Shown one piece after another: positions 8,896 to 15,812 of a stretch of DNA of 35,826 nucleotides; position 1 is the stretch's first letter, and every line of letters begins with the position of its first letter. The position numbers and the translations under genes were made by a program. The stretch comes from Paraburkholderia sp. SG-MS1 (GTDB taxonomy: Bacteria > Pseudomonadota > Gammaproteobacteria > Burkholderiales > Burkholderiaceae), in contig NZ_NPIH01000293.1 in NCBI RefSeq assembly GCF_012275575.1, positions 1-35,826 of the forward strand, given 5' to 3'. The notes beneath the pieces are model-generated. The model made no database searches and was not told where the DNA came from. It worked only from the letters and a program-made list of their open reading frames with translations.

Positions 8896-9080
8896 CGTGT
8901 TCTCCTTGGGTTGCCTGTAATGGATGGGTAACTCTGTCTTCGTCGAAGCGGCGGCCATCAGGCGTTTCGTTTCGTGAAGTCTTATATAAGAGTCTAGGCA
9001 AACGAAGGATCCCGCAATAGTCGGCCAAAGGTGTTTTTATGATATTTATTACTGTTTATATTCAATGAGTTACAGGCAAC
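8896..9080 (-). promoter_or_regulatory. aceA promoter region with AT-rich core
   Basis: This stretch falls sharply in GC compared with its neighbours, especially 9030-9070, which is nearly all A and T. It contains a perfect 12-bp palindrome TCTTATATAAGA at 8980-8991 that can double as a -10-like TATAAG element. Further upstream on the minus strand, TTGAAT and CATAAA are spaced 18 bp apart and could act as -35/-10. Which one is used cannot be decided by eye. The 85-nt leader between the palindrome and the start codon ends in the AAGGAGA ribosome-binding site. Confidence 0.5.
8910..9080. repeat. 11-bp perfect inverted repeat bracketing the aceA promoter
   Basis: GTTGCCTGTAA at 8910-8920 is exactly mirrored by TTACAGGCAAC at 9070-9080, about 150 bp apart. 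The match continues in broken form: GTAACTC at 8928-8934 pairs with GAGTTAC at 9067-9073. The arms lie on either side of the AT-rich aceA promoter. They could be paired operators for a looping regulator or the ends of a small miniature element. No flanking target duplication was seen. Confidence 0.6.
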
Positions 9081-9204
9081 GTTTTACATGGAGAAACGAC
9101 TTTTCCCCTGTCGCAACGGCGTCTCTTGTGCCTTGCAGCATGATTTTTTACGACGCAAAAAAATTTACCACATCGTGAAATGTGCGGGCGTTAAGCTTGG
9201 GACG

Positions 9205-9233
9205 AAAAAAAACCGGTGCCTGAGCACCGGTTT
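9205..9233 (-). terminator. Intrinsic terminator of the DEAD-box helicase gene
   Basis: On the minus strand a 10-bp perfect stem (AAACCGGTGC/GCACCGGTTT, tetraloop) is followed by a run of eight T residues. It lies about 75 nt after the helicase stop codon and closes that transcript before the aceA promoter region. Confidence 0.92.
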
Positions 9234-9306
9234 CTTCCAACTAAGCGGGCGGCGCGAAGCCGTCCGGAGTCTTTTACTCGCTATCCGGCTATTGCCGCCG
9301 GGTAGC

Positions 9307-10932
9307 TTAGCTGCCGCGACGCGCCGTGCGCGGGCCGTCGCTGCGGCGTGCGCCGTAGCCGCCGTCGCGCGAACCGCCGTAGCCTTCACGCGAACCGCCA
9401 CCGAAGCCGCCTTCACGCGAACCGCCGCCAGCCGACTTGCCGGCCCAGCCGCCGCCGCTACCGCTGCGCGAACCGCCGCCGTTGCCGGCCGGCTTGCCCG
9501 AACCGCTACCGAAACGACGGCCACCACCGTTACCGCCGCCCGGACGGCCTCGGCCGCCAAAACCAGGACGGCCGTTGCCCGTCGGTGCCGACTTACGCGG
9601 CTCGAAGCCTTCGACGACGTTGACCGGCAGCGGGGTGCGCACGAAGCGCTCGATGCGCTTCAGCGCGCCTTGTTCCGCGTGATGCACGAGGCTCACCGCG
9701 ATACCCGAGCGGCCCGCACGGCCGGTACGGCCGATACGGTGCACGTAATCTTCAGCGAACTTCGGCAGGTCGTAGTTGAACACGTGTGTGATGCCCGGGA
9801 TGTCGATACCGCGAGCGGCGACGTCCGTTGCCACCAACACACGCACGCGACGCTCGCGCAGTGCCTTGATGGTGCGGTTACGCGCGCCCTGCGGCAGATC
9901 GCCGTGCAAGGCGGCCGATTCGAAACCGGCGTCGGCAAGACGCCCTGCCAGCTGGTCGGCGTCCATCTTGGTTGCCGTGAACACGATAGCCTGGTCGAGG
10001 CCTTCGTCGCGCAGCAGATGGTCGAGCAGACGATCCTTGTGATCGCGGTCATCGACGTAGTGGACGGTTTGCGCGATGTTGGTGCGCTGTTCCAGACGCT
10101 GAACGATCTCGATACGCTCCGGATCCTTCAGCAGGCGGCCCGTCAGCGAGCCGATCTTGCCGTCGAGCGTGGCCGAGAACAGCATGGTCTGACGAGTAGC
10201 CGGCGTAGCGGCGACGATCGTTTCGATGTCTTCGATGAAGCCCATGTCGAGCATGCGGTCGGCTTCGTCGAGCACGAGGATCTGCAGTTGCGACAGGTCG
10301 ATACGGCCGCGTTCGAGGTGGTCGATCAGACGGCCCGGCGTCGCAACCAGGATTTCCGGGTTCTTCGCCAGCAGCATCAGCTGTTGACCGTAAGCGACGC
10401 CGCCCAGAATGCTGACGGTGCGCAGGCGCTTGAGGTGCTTGCCGTACGTGGCGGCGGCGGTCGTGACCTGCATCGCGAGTTCGCGGGTCGGCGTCAGAAC
10501 CAGCATGGTCGGACGCGCAACCGGTTGCGGACGGCGCGTGTTGCGGGCGCCATCAGCCGGACGCGGCTCACGCGGCTGGCTGGCTTGCGCCTTTTGGAGT
10601 TGCGAGAAACGCTCGATGGCGGGCAGCATGAACGCGGCGGTCTTGCCCGAACCGGTCGGGCTCGAGACCAGCAGATCGCGACCGGCAATGCCGGCCGGGA
10701 TGGCGCGTTGCTGAACCGGCGTCGGGTTTTGGTAACCAGCGGCGGTCAGCGCGGAGACGACATCCGCGGAGAGACCAAGCGACGCGAACGTCGGGCCGGT
10801 CGGGACTGGGGCTTCAGCGGCGACGGCTTCCGGAGCGGCAGCAACGGCTGCGGCTAGGGCGGGAGCGTCGGCGAGACCGAGTGCCTGATCGGCGATGGCG
10901 TTCAACGGGCTGGAGGTGTTGCTCGAAGTCAT
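9307..10932 (-). CDS. rhlE: DEAD-box ATP-dependent RNA helicase, RhlE-like
   Basis: All DEAD-box motifs are present in order: Q motif (FASLGLS...PTPVQQRAIP, from about residue 49), SPTGSGKT, PTRELA, TPGRL, DEAD, SAT, ARGIDIPG and HRIGRTGRAGRSG. The enzyme unwinds structured RNA using ATP, in ribosome assembly or RNA decay. After about residue 440 comes a ~95-residue tail that is almost pure Gly, Arg and Ser with repeated GGSREG/GGSRDG units, an RNA-binding RGG-like tail. The N-terminal ~48 residues are Ala-rich. The ATG at 10932 has AAGGAT seven bases upstream; the frame opens 30 codons earlier without support. The exact paralogue name within the RhlE group is less certain than the family. 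Confidence 0.93.
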   Translation of the reverse strand: MTSSNTSSPLNAIADQALGLADAPALAAAVAAAPEAVAAEAPVPTGPTFASLGLSADVVSALTAAGYQNPTPVQQRAIPAGIAGRDLLVSSPTGSGKTAAFMLPAIERFSQLQKAQASQPREPRPADGARNTRRPQPVARPTMLVLTPTRELAMQVTTAAATYGKHLKRLRTVSILGGVAYGQQLMLLAKNPEILVATPGRLIDHLERGRIDLSQLQILVLDEADRMLDMGFIEDIETIVAATPATRQTMLFSATLDGKIGSLTGRLLKDPERIEIVQRLEQRTNIAQTVHYVDDRDHKDRLLDHLLRDEGLDQAIVFTATKMDADQLAGRLADAGFESAALHGDLPQGARNRTIKALRERRVRVLVATDVAARGIDIPGITHVFNYDLPKFAEDYVHRIGRTGRAGRSGIAVSLVHHAEQGALKRIERFVRTPLPVNVVEGFEPRKSAPTGNGRPGFGGRGRPGGGNGGGRRFGSGSGKPAGNGGGSRSGSGGGWAGKSAGGGSREGGFGGGSREGYGGSRDGGYGARRSDGPRTARRGS

Positions 10933-11426
10933 GAGAATCCTTGGTACACAGGGAATTAAAACGTCGGCGCCAATCGGCATACCCAAGTCGTCGGATTCAG
11001 CGAGCAAAGAAGCAGCGAGCAAATCGAAAAACGGGGGCAGCTCGCGACAATGAAGGCGAGCTTTTCGTTAGAAGCTGTATCGGCATGCGACATGCCAACA
11101 CGGCGTGCCGCCAGCCTGGGACATGATCGCCCGAAGAGGGCTAGGCAGGAGGGGACAGGTTCTAAACTGGATTGGAGCTAAACGCTACGAGGCGCTGCGC
11201 CGCAAAGGCCGCTACATGAAGCGGGCAAAGCAGTGAAGCGCAGGCCGTATTGTATAGGGTTTTGTTGCACTGCGCCACTGTTAGGACATGTCCGAGCCGA
11301 AAAGTTTGCGAATCCGACCGGCGCGGCCGGCGTTTTGACGGCTGGGCAGCTCGGCAGTCTGGCGCACTCGGTGACCGGCGCTCGAAATAAAGCCGCGAGC
11401 CGGCGCCGGTCGCCGCTTCGGCGCGC
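10933..11426. other. Gap upstream of rhlE
   Basis: This is 494 nt with no established gene. On the minus strand TACAAT at 11249-11254 could be a -10 for rhlE, which would give a leader of about 310 nt, but no good -35 matches. On the plus strand a 37-codon basic ORF begins at 11123 (separate entry). Near 11370-11411 an imperfect GC-rich inverted repeat (GACCGGCG arms) lies just downstream of the acyl-CoA-binding protein gene; it lacks a T tract, so it is a weak terminator candidate at best. Confidence 0.4.
11123..11236 (+). CDS. Possible 37-residue basic small protein, or a gene remnant
   Basis: I do not recognise this ORF. It begins with ATG at 11123 and ends with TGA at 11236. The last 18 codons read KRYEALRRKGRYMKRAKQ and use the GC-ending codons typical of real genes here (CGC, TAC, GAG, GCG, CTG). 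The first half uses codons rare in this genome (AGA, AGG, CTA, GGA). That break suggests either a start further in or the decayed 3' end of an older gene. No good ribosome-binding site precedes the ATG. The product would be strongly positively charged. Confidence 0.25.
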   Translation: MIARRGLGRRGQVLNWIGAKRYEALRRKGRYMKRAKQ

Positions 11427-11696
11427 TCAGGCCGCGGCGCCGCTCTTCAGTGATTCGACGAGCTCGACGTATTGCTGCTTCGCAACGTCCTGCGCGGTGC
11501 CCCTGAGCGCGGCCCACGCGTCGTACTTGTATTTACCGACGATGTCGGTAAAGCCAGGCTTGTCGCCCTGAACGTCGCCGCGGGTGGCCTGCTTGTAGAG
11601 CGCGTAGAGGCGCAGCAGTGTGAGATTGCCCGGACGCTCCGGCAACTGCTGCACTTCTTCGTGGGCTTTGGCGAATTGCGCGTCGATGTCTGTCAT
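11427..11696 (-). CDS. Acyl-CoA-binding protein (ACBP)
   Basis: An 89-residue protein with the four-helix ACBP layout. The family core LRLYALYKQATRGDVQG-KPG, followed by KYKYDAWAALRG, supplies the Tyr and Lys residues that hold the CoA head group. ACBPs bind medium- and long-chain acyl-CoA esters in the cytosol and buffer or deliver them. Length is normal for the family. It is transcribed divergently from tsaB across a 157-nt gap. No operon partner is evident. Confidence 0.93.
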   Translation of the reverse strand: MTDIDAQFAKAHEEVQQLPERPGNLTLLRLYALYKQATRGDVQGDKPGFTDIVGKYKYDAWAALRGTAQDVAKQQYVELVESLKSGAAA

Positions 11697-11840
11697 GGTG
11701 GTGTTGCCCGCCGGGCGGGATCAGATGAGGATCGGCCGACGATCATAACAACTGCATGCGCTCGCGTGGGCGAGGGCTTATTCCAAACAGCGCGCCACCA
11801 GGACGCAACGCCAAACCCCATTGACGCGCGCGGCGCCGAT

Positions 11841-11846
11841 TACAAT
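11841..11846 (+). promoter_or_regulatory. Candidate -10 element of the tsaB operon
   Basis: TACAAT ends only seven bases before the tsaB ATG, so a transcript started from it would have almost no leader. TTGACG lies upstream but at 14-bp spacing, shorter than usual. No Shine-Dalgarno sequence is visible before the ATG, which agrees with leaderless translation. Confidence 0.4.
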
Positions 11847-11853
11847 ACGGTCC

Positions 11854-12717
11854 ATGACTCAAACTGTGCTCCTTGCCCTCGATACCTCGACCGAATTCTG
11901 TTCGGTCGCGCTGCTGTCCGTACCCGTCGACGCCGCACAGACTGGCGCCGCGCCCCGGCTCTGGGTTCGCCACGAGCAGACCGGCGCGGTCTCCAGCACG
12001 CGGCTGCTGCCCGCCATCAGCGAGCTGTTCGACGAAGCGGGCCTCACGCTCGCGGATTGCGACGCCATCGCGTTCGGCGCCGGCCCCGGATCGTTCACGG
12101 GCCTGCGTACCGCGACCGGCGTCGCTCAAGGCCTCGCGTTTGGCCTGAACCTGCCTGTCGTGCCGGTCAGCACGTTGCTGGGCTGCGCGGAGAGCGCGCG
12201 CCTGCGCGATCCGGCGGCGACGCGCGTGCTCGCCGCGCTCGATGCCCGCATGGACGAAATCTACTGGGCCGACTACGCGTGGGACGAGGCGCAGCAGGAA
12301 TGGCGCACCGTTCAGGCGGCCTCCCTCGACGCGCCAGAGCGCCTGGTGCTGCCCGACACGCCTTTCACGCTTGCCGGCAACGCCGCCGCGGCGTTCGGCG
12401 CGCGGCTGCCTGCAGTGGCCGCGGCGCGTACGGTCGACGGCGAAGCACTGCCGCATGCGCTGCCGCTCGCACACGCGGCGCTGCGCGCACTGCGCGCCGG
12501 CCGCACCGTGCCCGCCGACCAGGCCGCGCCGGAATACGTGCGCGACAAGGTTGCGCAGACCACGGCGGAGCGTATTGCAGAGAAAGCCGGGAAGGCTGAA
12601 AAGGCCGCCAGGGCAGAACGGGACGCGGCACTCGCACAGAGCCCGCAGGACGTCCACGACGGCGCAGCCCAGCCCGCGCCAACAGACGGCGCTTCTCACG
12701 GCGAGGGCCGGCAATGA
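11854..12717 (+). CDS. tsaB: tRNA threonylcarbamoyladenosine biosynthesis protein TsaB
   Basis: TsaB is the non-catalytic partner of TsaD in the complex that transfers threonylcarbamoyl to A37 of ANN-decoding tRNAs. The ASKHA-fold N-terminus VLLALDTSTEFCSVALL and the hallmark FGAGPGSFTGLRTATGVAQG near residues 75-95 identify it. The ATG at 11854 is preferred; a TTG eleven codons earlier would also keep the frame open. At 287 residues it exceeds the usual ~230. The extra ~50 C-terminal residues are low-complexity, rich in Ala, Lys, Glu and Gln, and probably disordered. Its stop overlaps the rimI start (ATGA), so the two are translationally coupled. Confidence 0.94.
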   Translation: MTQTVLLALDTSTEFCSVALLSVPVDAAQTGAAPRLWVRHEQTGAVSSTRLLPAISELFDEAGLTLADCDAIAFGAGPGSFTGLRTATGVAQGLAFGLNLPVVPVSTLLGCAESARLRDPAATRVLAALDARMDEIYWADYAWDEAQQEWRTVQAASLDAPERLVLPDTPFTLAGNAAAAFGARLPAVAAARTVDGEALPHALPLAHAALRALRAGRTVPADQAAPEYVRDKVAQTTAERIAEKAGKAEKAARAERDAALAQSPQDVHDGAAQPAPTDGASHGEGRQ

Positions 12718-13208
12718 GCGGCGTGTTGCTCGCGGACCGCTACATGTCGCCGATGACCGAGGGCGATCTGGACGAGGTCGCCGCTATCGAAAAGATCGCG
12801 TATGAGTTTCCCTGGAGCCGGGGCAATTTCGGCGACTCGCTGCGCAACGGCTATTTCGGCGTCTGCTTGCGGCACGTGACCGGCACGCTGATCGGCTATT
12901 GCGTGCTGATGCCGGTCGTCGATGAAATGCATCTGCTCAACCTGTGCGTCACGCCCAGCGCGCAAGGTGCCGGCGCCGGCCTCGCGCTGCTGCGCGAGGC
13001 GGTGCGCATCACACATGCCGAAAAACTCGATGGCCTGCTGCTCGAAGTCCGGCCGTCGAATCATCGGGCGATCCGGCTGTACGAACGCTTCGGCTTCGCG
13101 TCGATCGGCCGGCGCAAAAACTATTATCCGGCGCGGCATCGCAGCCGGGAGGACGCCATCGTGATGCGTTTCTCGTTTGCCACGGAGGGCCCAGATGGCG
13201 CTGCATGA
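12714..13208 (+). CDS. rimI: Ribosomal protein S18-alanine N-acetyltransferase RimI
   Basis: A 164-residue GNAT protein. The motif A region CVTPSAQGAGAGLALLREA near residues 80-98 binds acetyl-CoA. The later RPSNHRAIRLYERFGF and RKNYYPA segments are typical of RimI, which acetylates the N-terminal alanine of ribosomal protein S18. Its position directly after tsaB, with a 4-nt overlap, is the classic bacterial arrangement and separates it from the other GNAT protein at 333. Its 3' end overlaps the uracil-DNA glycosylase start by 14 nt. Confidence 0.95.
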   Translation: MSGVLLADRYMSPMTEGDLDEVAAIEKIAYEFPWSRGNFGDSLRNGYFGVCLRHVTGTLIGYCVLMPVVDEMHLLNLCVTPSAQGAGAGLALLREAVRITHAEKLDGLLLEVRPSNHRAIRLYERFGFASIGRRKNYYPARHRSREDAIVMRFSFATEGPDGAA

Positions 13209-14418
13209 ATCGGTACTGGAAGAGTTCGGCCTGACGACGCTGTGGGTGCGTCGCGGGATGGCGGTCAAGCCGCAGGTCGAAGGCGCGGGGCAGGATGCGC
13301 AGGCGCTGACTGGGCACGCTGGGCATCGCGACGATGTGCGTGGGGCGGTGGGGGCAGAATCGGTGCCGCTCGCGCAGGATACGCAGCGGCCAGCTATCGG
13401 TACGGGCGAGATGCCGCAGACCGGGCGTGCGCAGATGTCGGGCGAGCACCATGCGCCGGCTCACGACGAGCAGGTGGCCCCGTCGGCGCGAGCCCCCGAG
13501 CGGTTCGATGATCGCGCCGCTTCGGCGCGGGCGAGCGAGCCGTCGCGAGCCACGCAACAGAGCGAGGGCGGTGAGCGTCGGATGCAGCCCGCTCACGATG
13601 CCGCGCAGGACCGGCAAGCAACGCCCGGCGCGGCGCGGCAACAGCCGCATACAGCGGGCGAGTTCGCCCAGCAGGCTCAGCACGCGCCGTCGCGCCAACC
13701 CGTCGGGCAGGCGCGCTCCCCGGCGCTGCCGCCATTCGATGCCCCGCCCGACGACGATTTCGCATGGTTCGACGACCTGCCAGCGCACGCTCCGTCGCAG
13801 GCCCGCCGCGAAGCGCCCGAACTGCCGTCCGTTCACACGCTCGACTGGGACGCGCTCAGCGAGCGCGTCGCCGAATGCCGGCTGTGCCGCCTGTGCGAGA
13901 AGCGCACGAACACCGTTTTCGGCGTCGGCGATCGCGCCGCGGACTGGATGCTGATCGGCGAAGCGCCCGGCGAGAACGAAGACCGTCTCGGCGAGCCGTT
14001 CGTCGGTCAGGCCGGCAAGCTGCTCGACAACATGCTGCATTCGCTGGCGCTCGCGCGCGAGACCAACGTCTATATCGCCAACGTGATCAAATGCCGGCCG
14101 CCCGGCAACCGCAACCCCGAACCGGACGAAGTGTTGCGGTGCGAGCCGTATCTGCAACGCCAGGTGGGGCTGGTCAAGCCGAAGCTGATCGTCGCGATGG
14201 GTCGCTTCGCCGCGCAGAGTCTGCTCAAGACCGATGCGAGCATTTCGTCGCTGCGTGGTCGCGTGCATGAGTACGAAGGCGTCCCGGTGATCGTCACCTA
14301 TCACCCGGCGTATCTGCTGCGCCGGCTGCCCGACAAGGCGAAGGCCTGGGCCGACCTGTGTCTCGCGCGCGATACGTGGCGCGAGGCGGGCGGCGCGCCG
14401 TCGAACGCGGCGAAGTGA
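13195..14418 (+). CDS. Uracil-DNA glycosylase, family 4 (4Fe-4S), with long N-terminal linker
   Basis: This enzyme removes uracil from DNA to start base-excision repair. The catalytic domain spans about residues 215-400. Motif 1 is GEAPGENEDRLGEPFVGQAG and motif 2 is HPAYLLR. Cys228, Cys231, Cys300 and Cys316 (C-x2-C-x68-C-x15-C) are placed as for the family 4 iron-sulfur cluster. The first ~20 residues (LHESVLEEFGLTTLWVRRG) look like a defined peptide. They are followed by ~160 residues of Gln/Ala/Arg/Pro-rich disorder and an acidic-aromatic patch, DDDFAWFDDLP, at about 187-196. The ATG at 13195 has GGAGGG six bases upstream. It overlaps both rimI and the DUF1853 gene, so all four genes form one operon. 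Confidence 0.92.
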   Translation: MALHESVLEEFGLTTLWVRRGMAVKPQVEGAGQDAQALTGHAGHRDDVRGAVGAESVPLAQDTQRPAIGTGEMPQTGRAQMSGEHHAPAHDEQVAPSARAPERFDDRAASARASEPSRATQQSEGGERRMQPAHDAAQDRQATPGAARQQPHTAGEFAQQAQHAPSRQPVGQARSPALPPFDAPPDDDFAWFDDLPAHAPSQARREAPELPSVHTLDWDALSERVAECRLCRLCEKRTNTVFGVGDRAADWMLIGEAPGENEDRLGEPFVGQAGKLLDNMLHSLALARETNVYIANVIKCRPPGNRNPEPDEVLRCEPYLQRQVGLVKPKLIVAMGRFAAQSLLKTDASISSLRGRVHEYEGVPVIVTYHPAYLLRRLPDKAKAWADLCLARDTWREAGGAPSNAAK

Positions 14419-15458
14419 GGGCCGTCGAGGGACCGGCGGCGCATGTGGCCGCCGCGCCAGGCAACCGCGCTACGCTCCTCGAAACGTTGCTCCGCACCTT
14501 GCGCGACCCGGCCGTGCGCGATCTCGCGTGGCTGCTGCTGAGCGCCGACCTGTTGCGCGCACAAGCGCCAATGGGCGCGCTCGCGAATCCTTTCCATACC
14601 CCGCAGGAACTTCAGGCCAGCGTCGACTGGCTGTGTGCGCTCGACGCCGCGCCGCAGCCGCTGCATCGCGACCTCGCCGCGACGCGCATCACGCGTCTTG
14701 GCCGATACGCCGAACGGCTGCTCGGCTGGTTCCTGCAAAACGGCCCGGCGGCGCGGCTGGTCGCGGCCGGCGTGCCGTTGCGGCGCGCGGGCGTCACGCT
14801 AGGCGAATGCGATTTTCTCGTGGAGTCGCGGCAGGGCGCGCGGTTGCATTGGGAGCTGGCGGTGAAGTGTTATCTGCATGCGGGCGACGGGCGTGGGCAA
14901 GGGCCGGGAGCCGCGCAAACGGACGCGCGCCTCGCTGATTATGTCGGGCCGAATCTGAAAGACCGCTTCGATCTCAAACTCGCGCATCTGCTGAACCATC
15001 AACTGCCGTTGAGTGCGCGCGAAGAGTTTGCGTCGGTCGGTCACGCGGGGCCGTGGTCGCCCGAGATGTTCGTGAAAGGCTGGCTGTTTTACCGGCATGG
15101 CGAGAGGCCGCCGGAGCCCGCCGAACTCGATCCGTCGCATGGTCGCGGCTGGTGGGTCACGCGCAGCGATTGGCCGGCGTTCGCGGCGGCGCAGGCGCAA
15201 AAGTGTCGGCAGTTGCCGAGGCTGGAATGGCTTGCGCCGAGGCGCATTGCGCTGGAGAGCGAGCAGACTGGGAGCGAGCCCGCGCGGTCGCCTTGGGTCG
15301 ATGCGCAAACGCTTGCCGCGCAGATTTCACCTCAGCATGGACCAGCGATGGTCGCCGCTCTCGTCGAGGATCGTGCAGGCTATCTGGTCGAGCACTCGCG
15401 CGGTTTCATTATGCCCGACGCGTGGCCGGAGCAGGCATGGAACTACGCGCGGAAGTAG
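14415..15458 (+). CDS. DUF1853 family protein
   Basis: A 347-residue protein is called from GTG at 14415, which overlaps the preceding TGA in GTGA. An ATG at 14358 would force a 61-nt overlap. The family core is GECDFLVESRQGARLHWELAVKCYL near residues 135-160, then DYVGPNLKDRFDLKLAHLLNHQL. The spacing of E/D...D-FLV...E-LAVK resembles the metal-binding core of PD-(D/E)XK nucleases: Asp137 region, then Glu-x-x-x-Lys. I infer this by eye; no function is established. Translational coupling to a uracil-DNA glycosylase makes a DNA-processing role attractive but unproven. Degenerate copies of its 3' end follow downstream. Confidence 0.8.
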   Translation: MRAVEGPAAHVAAAPGNRATLLETLLRTLRDPAVRDLAWLLLSADLLRAQAPMGALANPFHTPQELQASVDWLCALDAAPQPLHRDLAATRITRLGRYAERLLGWFLQNGPAARLVAAGVPLRRAGVTLGECDFLVESRQGARLHWELAVKCYLHAGDGRGQGPGAAQTDARLADYVGPNLKDRFDLKLAHLLNHQLPLSAREEFASVGHAGPWSPEMFVKGWLFYRHGERPPEPAELDPSHGRGWWVTRSDWPAFAAAQAQKCRQLPRLEWLAPRRIALESEQTGSEPARSPWVDAQTLAAQISPQHGPAMVAALVEDRAGYLVEHSRGFIMPDAWPEQAWNYARK

Positions 15459-15509
15459 TGGAATGGCGGGCGGTACGACGCAGTCGCTCCCGGCATAACG
15501 GGGCGCGCG

Positions 15510-15735
15510 TCGCGATCTCACCGCTCGCCGGTGACGATTGGTCGGAGCGCTTCTGTGGGGTTCACCGTGCCGCACGAGTGGCTGGAGCAAGTGCCAACGA
15601 CGCGCGGCGCATGCGGAGCAGCAGGCGGTGCAACATACCCGCTCGTCGTCATGTGAGCCGCGTCATCATCTCACCGCGTATCACGGCCAGCTGATCGAAC
15701 ACTCGCGCGGCTTCAGCGTGCCACAACGTATGTGC
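15510..15735 (+). pseudogene. Two decayed partial copies of the DUF1853 3' end
   Basis: The 354-nt gap after DUF1853 has no intact gene, but it carries two stretches that align with the last ~100 nt of the gene. Copy B (about 15510-15609) reads GFTVPHEWLEQ where the gene reads GFIMPDAWPEQ, with at least one indel. Copy C (about 15665-15735) reads QLIEHSRGFSVP where the gene reads YLVEHSRGFIMP. Both have lost frame continuity. They look like old tandem partial duplications. The stretch 15736-15812 shows nothing further; six A residues near 15748 give a T run on the minus strand after thiD but no clear hairpin. Confidence 0.6.
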
Positions 15736-15812
15736 CGCCCCGGAGCAAAAAACGGCCCAGCGCAGCAGCGAAACACGGCAGACACTCAACAACGCCACCT
15801 ATTCCGAGCCGC

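Noticed and set aside
9301..9600. Dense repeats that look like a CRISPR or satellite array
   Set aside because: They encode the repeated Gly-Gly-Ser-Arg units of the helicase tail; there is no constant repeat with variable spacers.
9088..10857. 589-codon open frame on the plus strand opposite rhlE
   Set aside because: It is a shadow of the helicase gene; its repeats are the reverse complement of the Gly/Arg tail.
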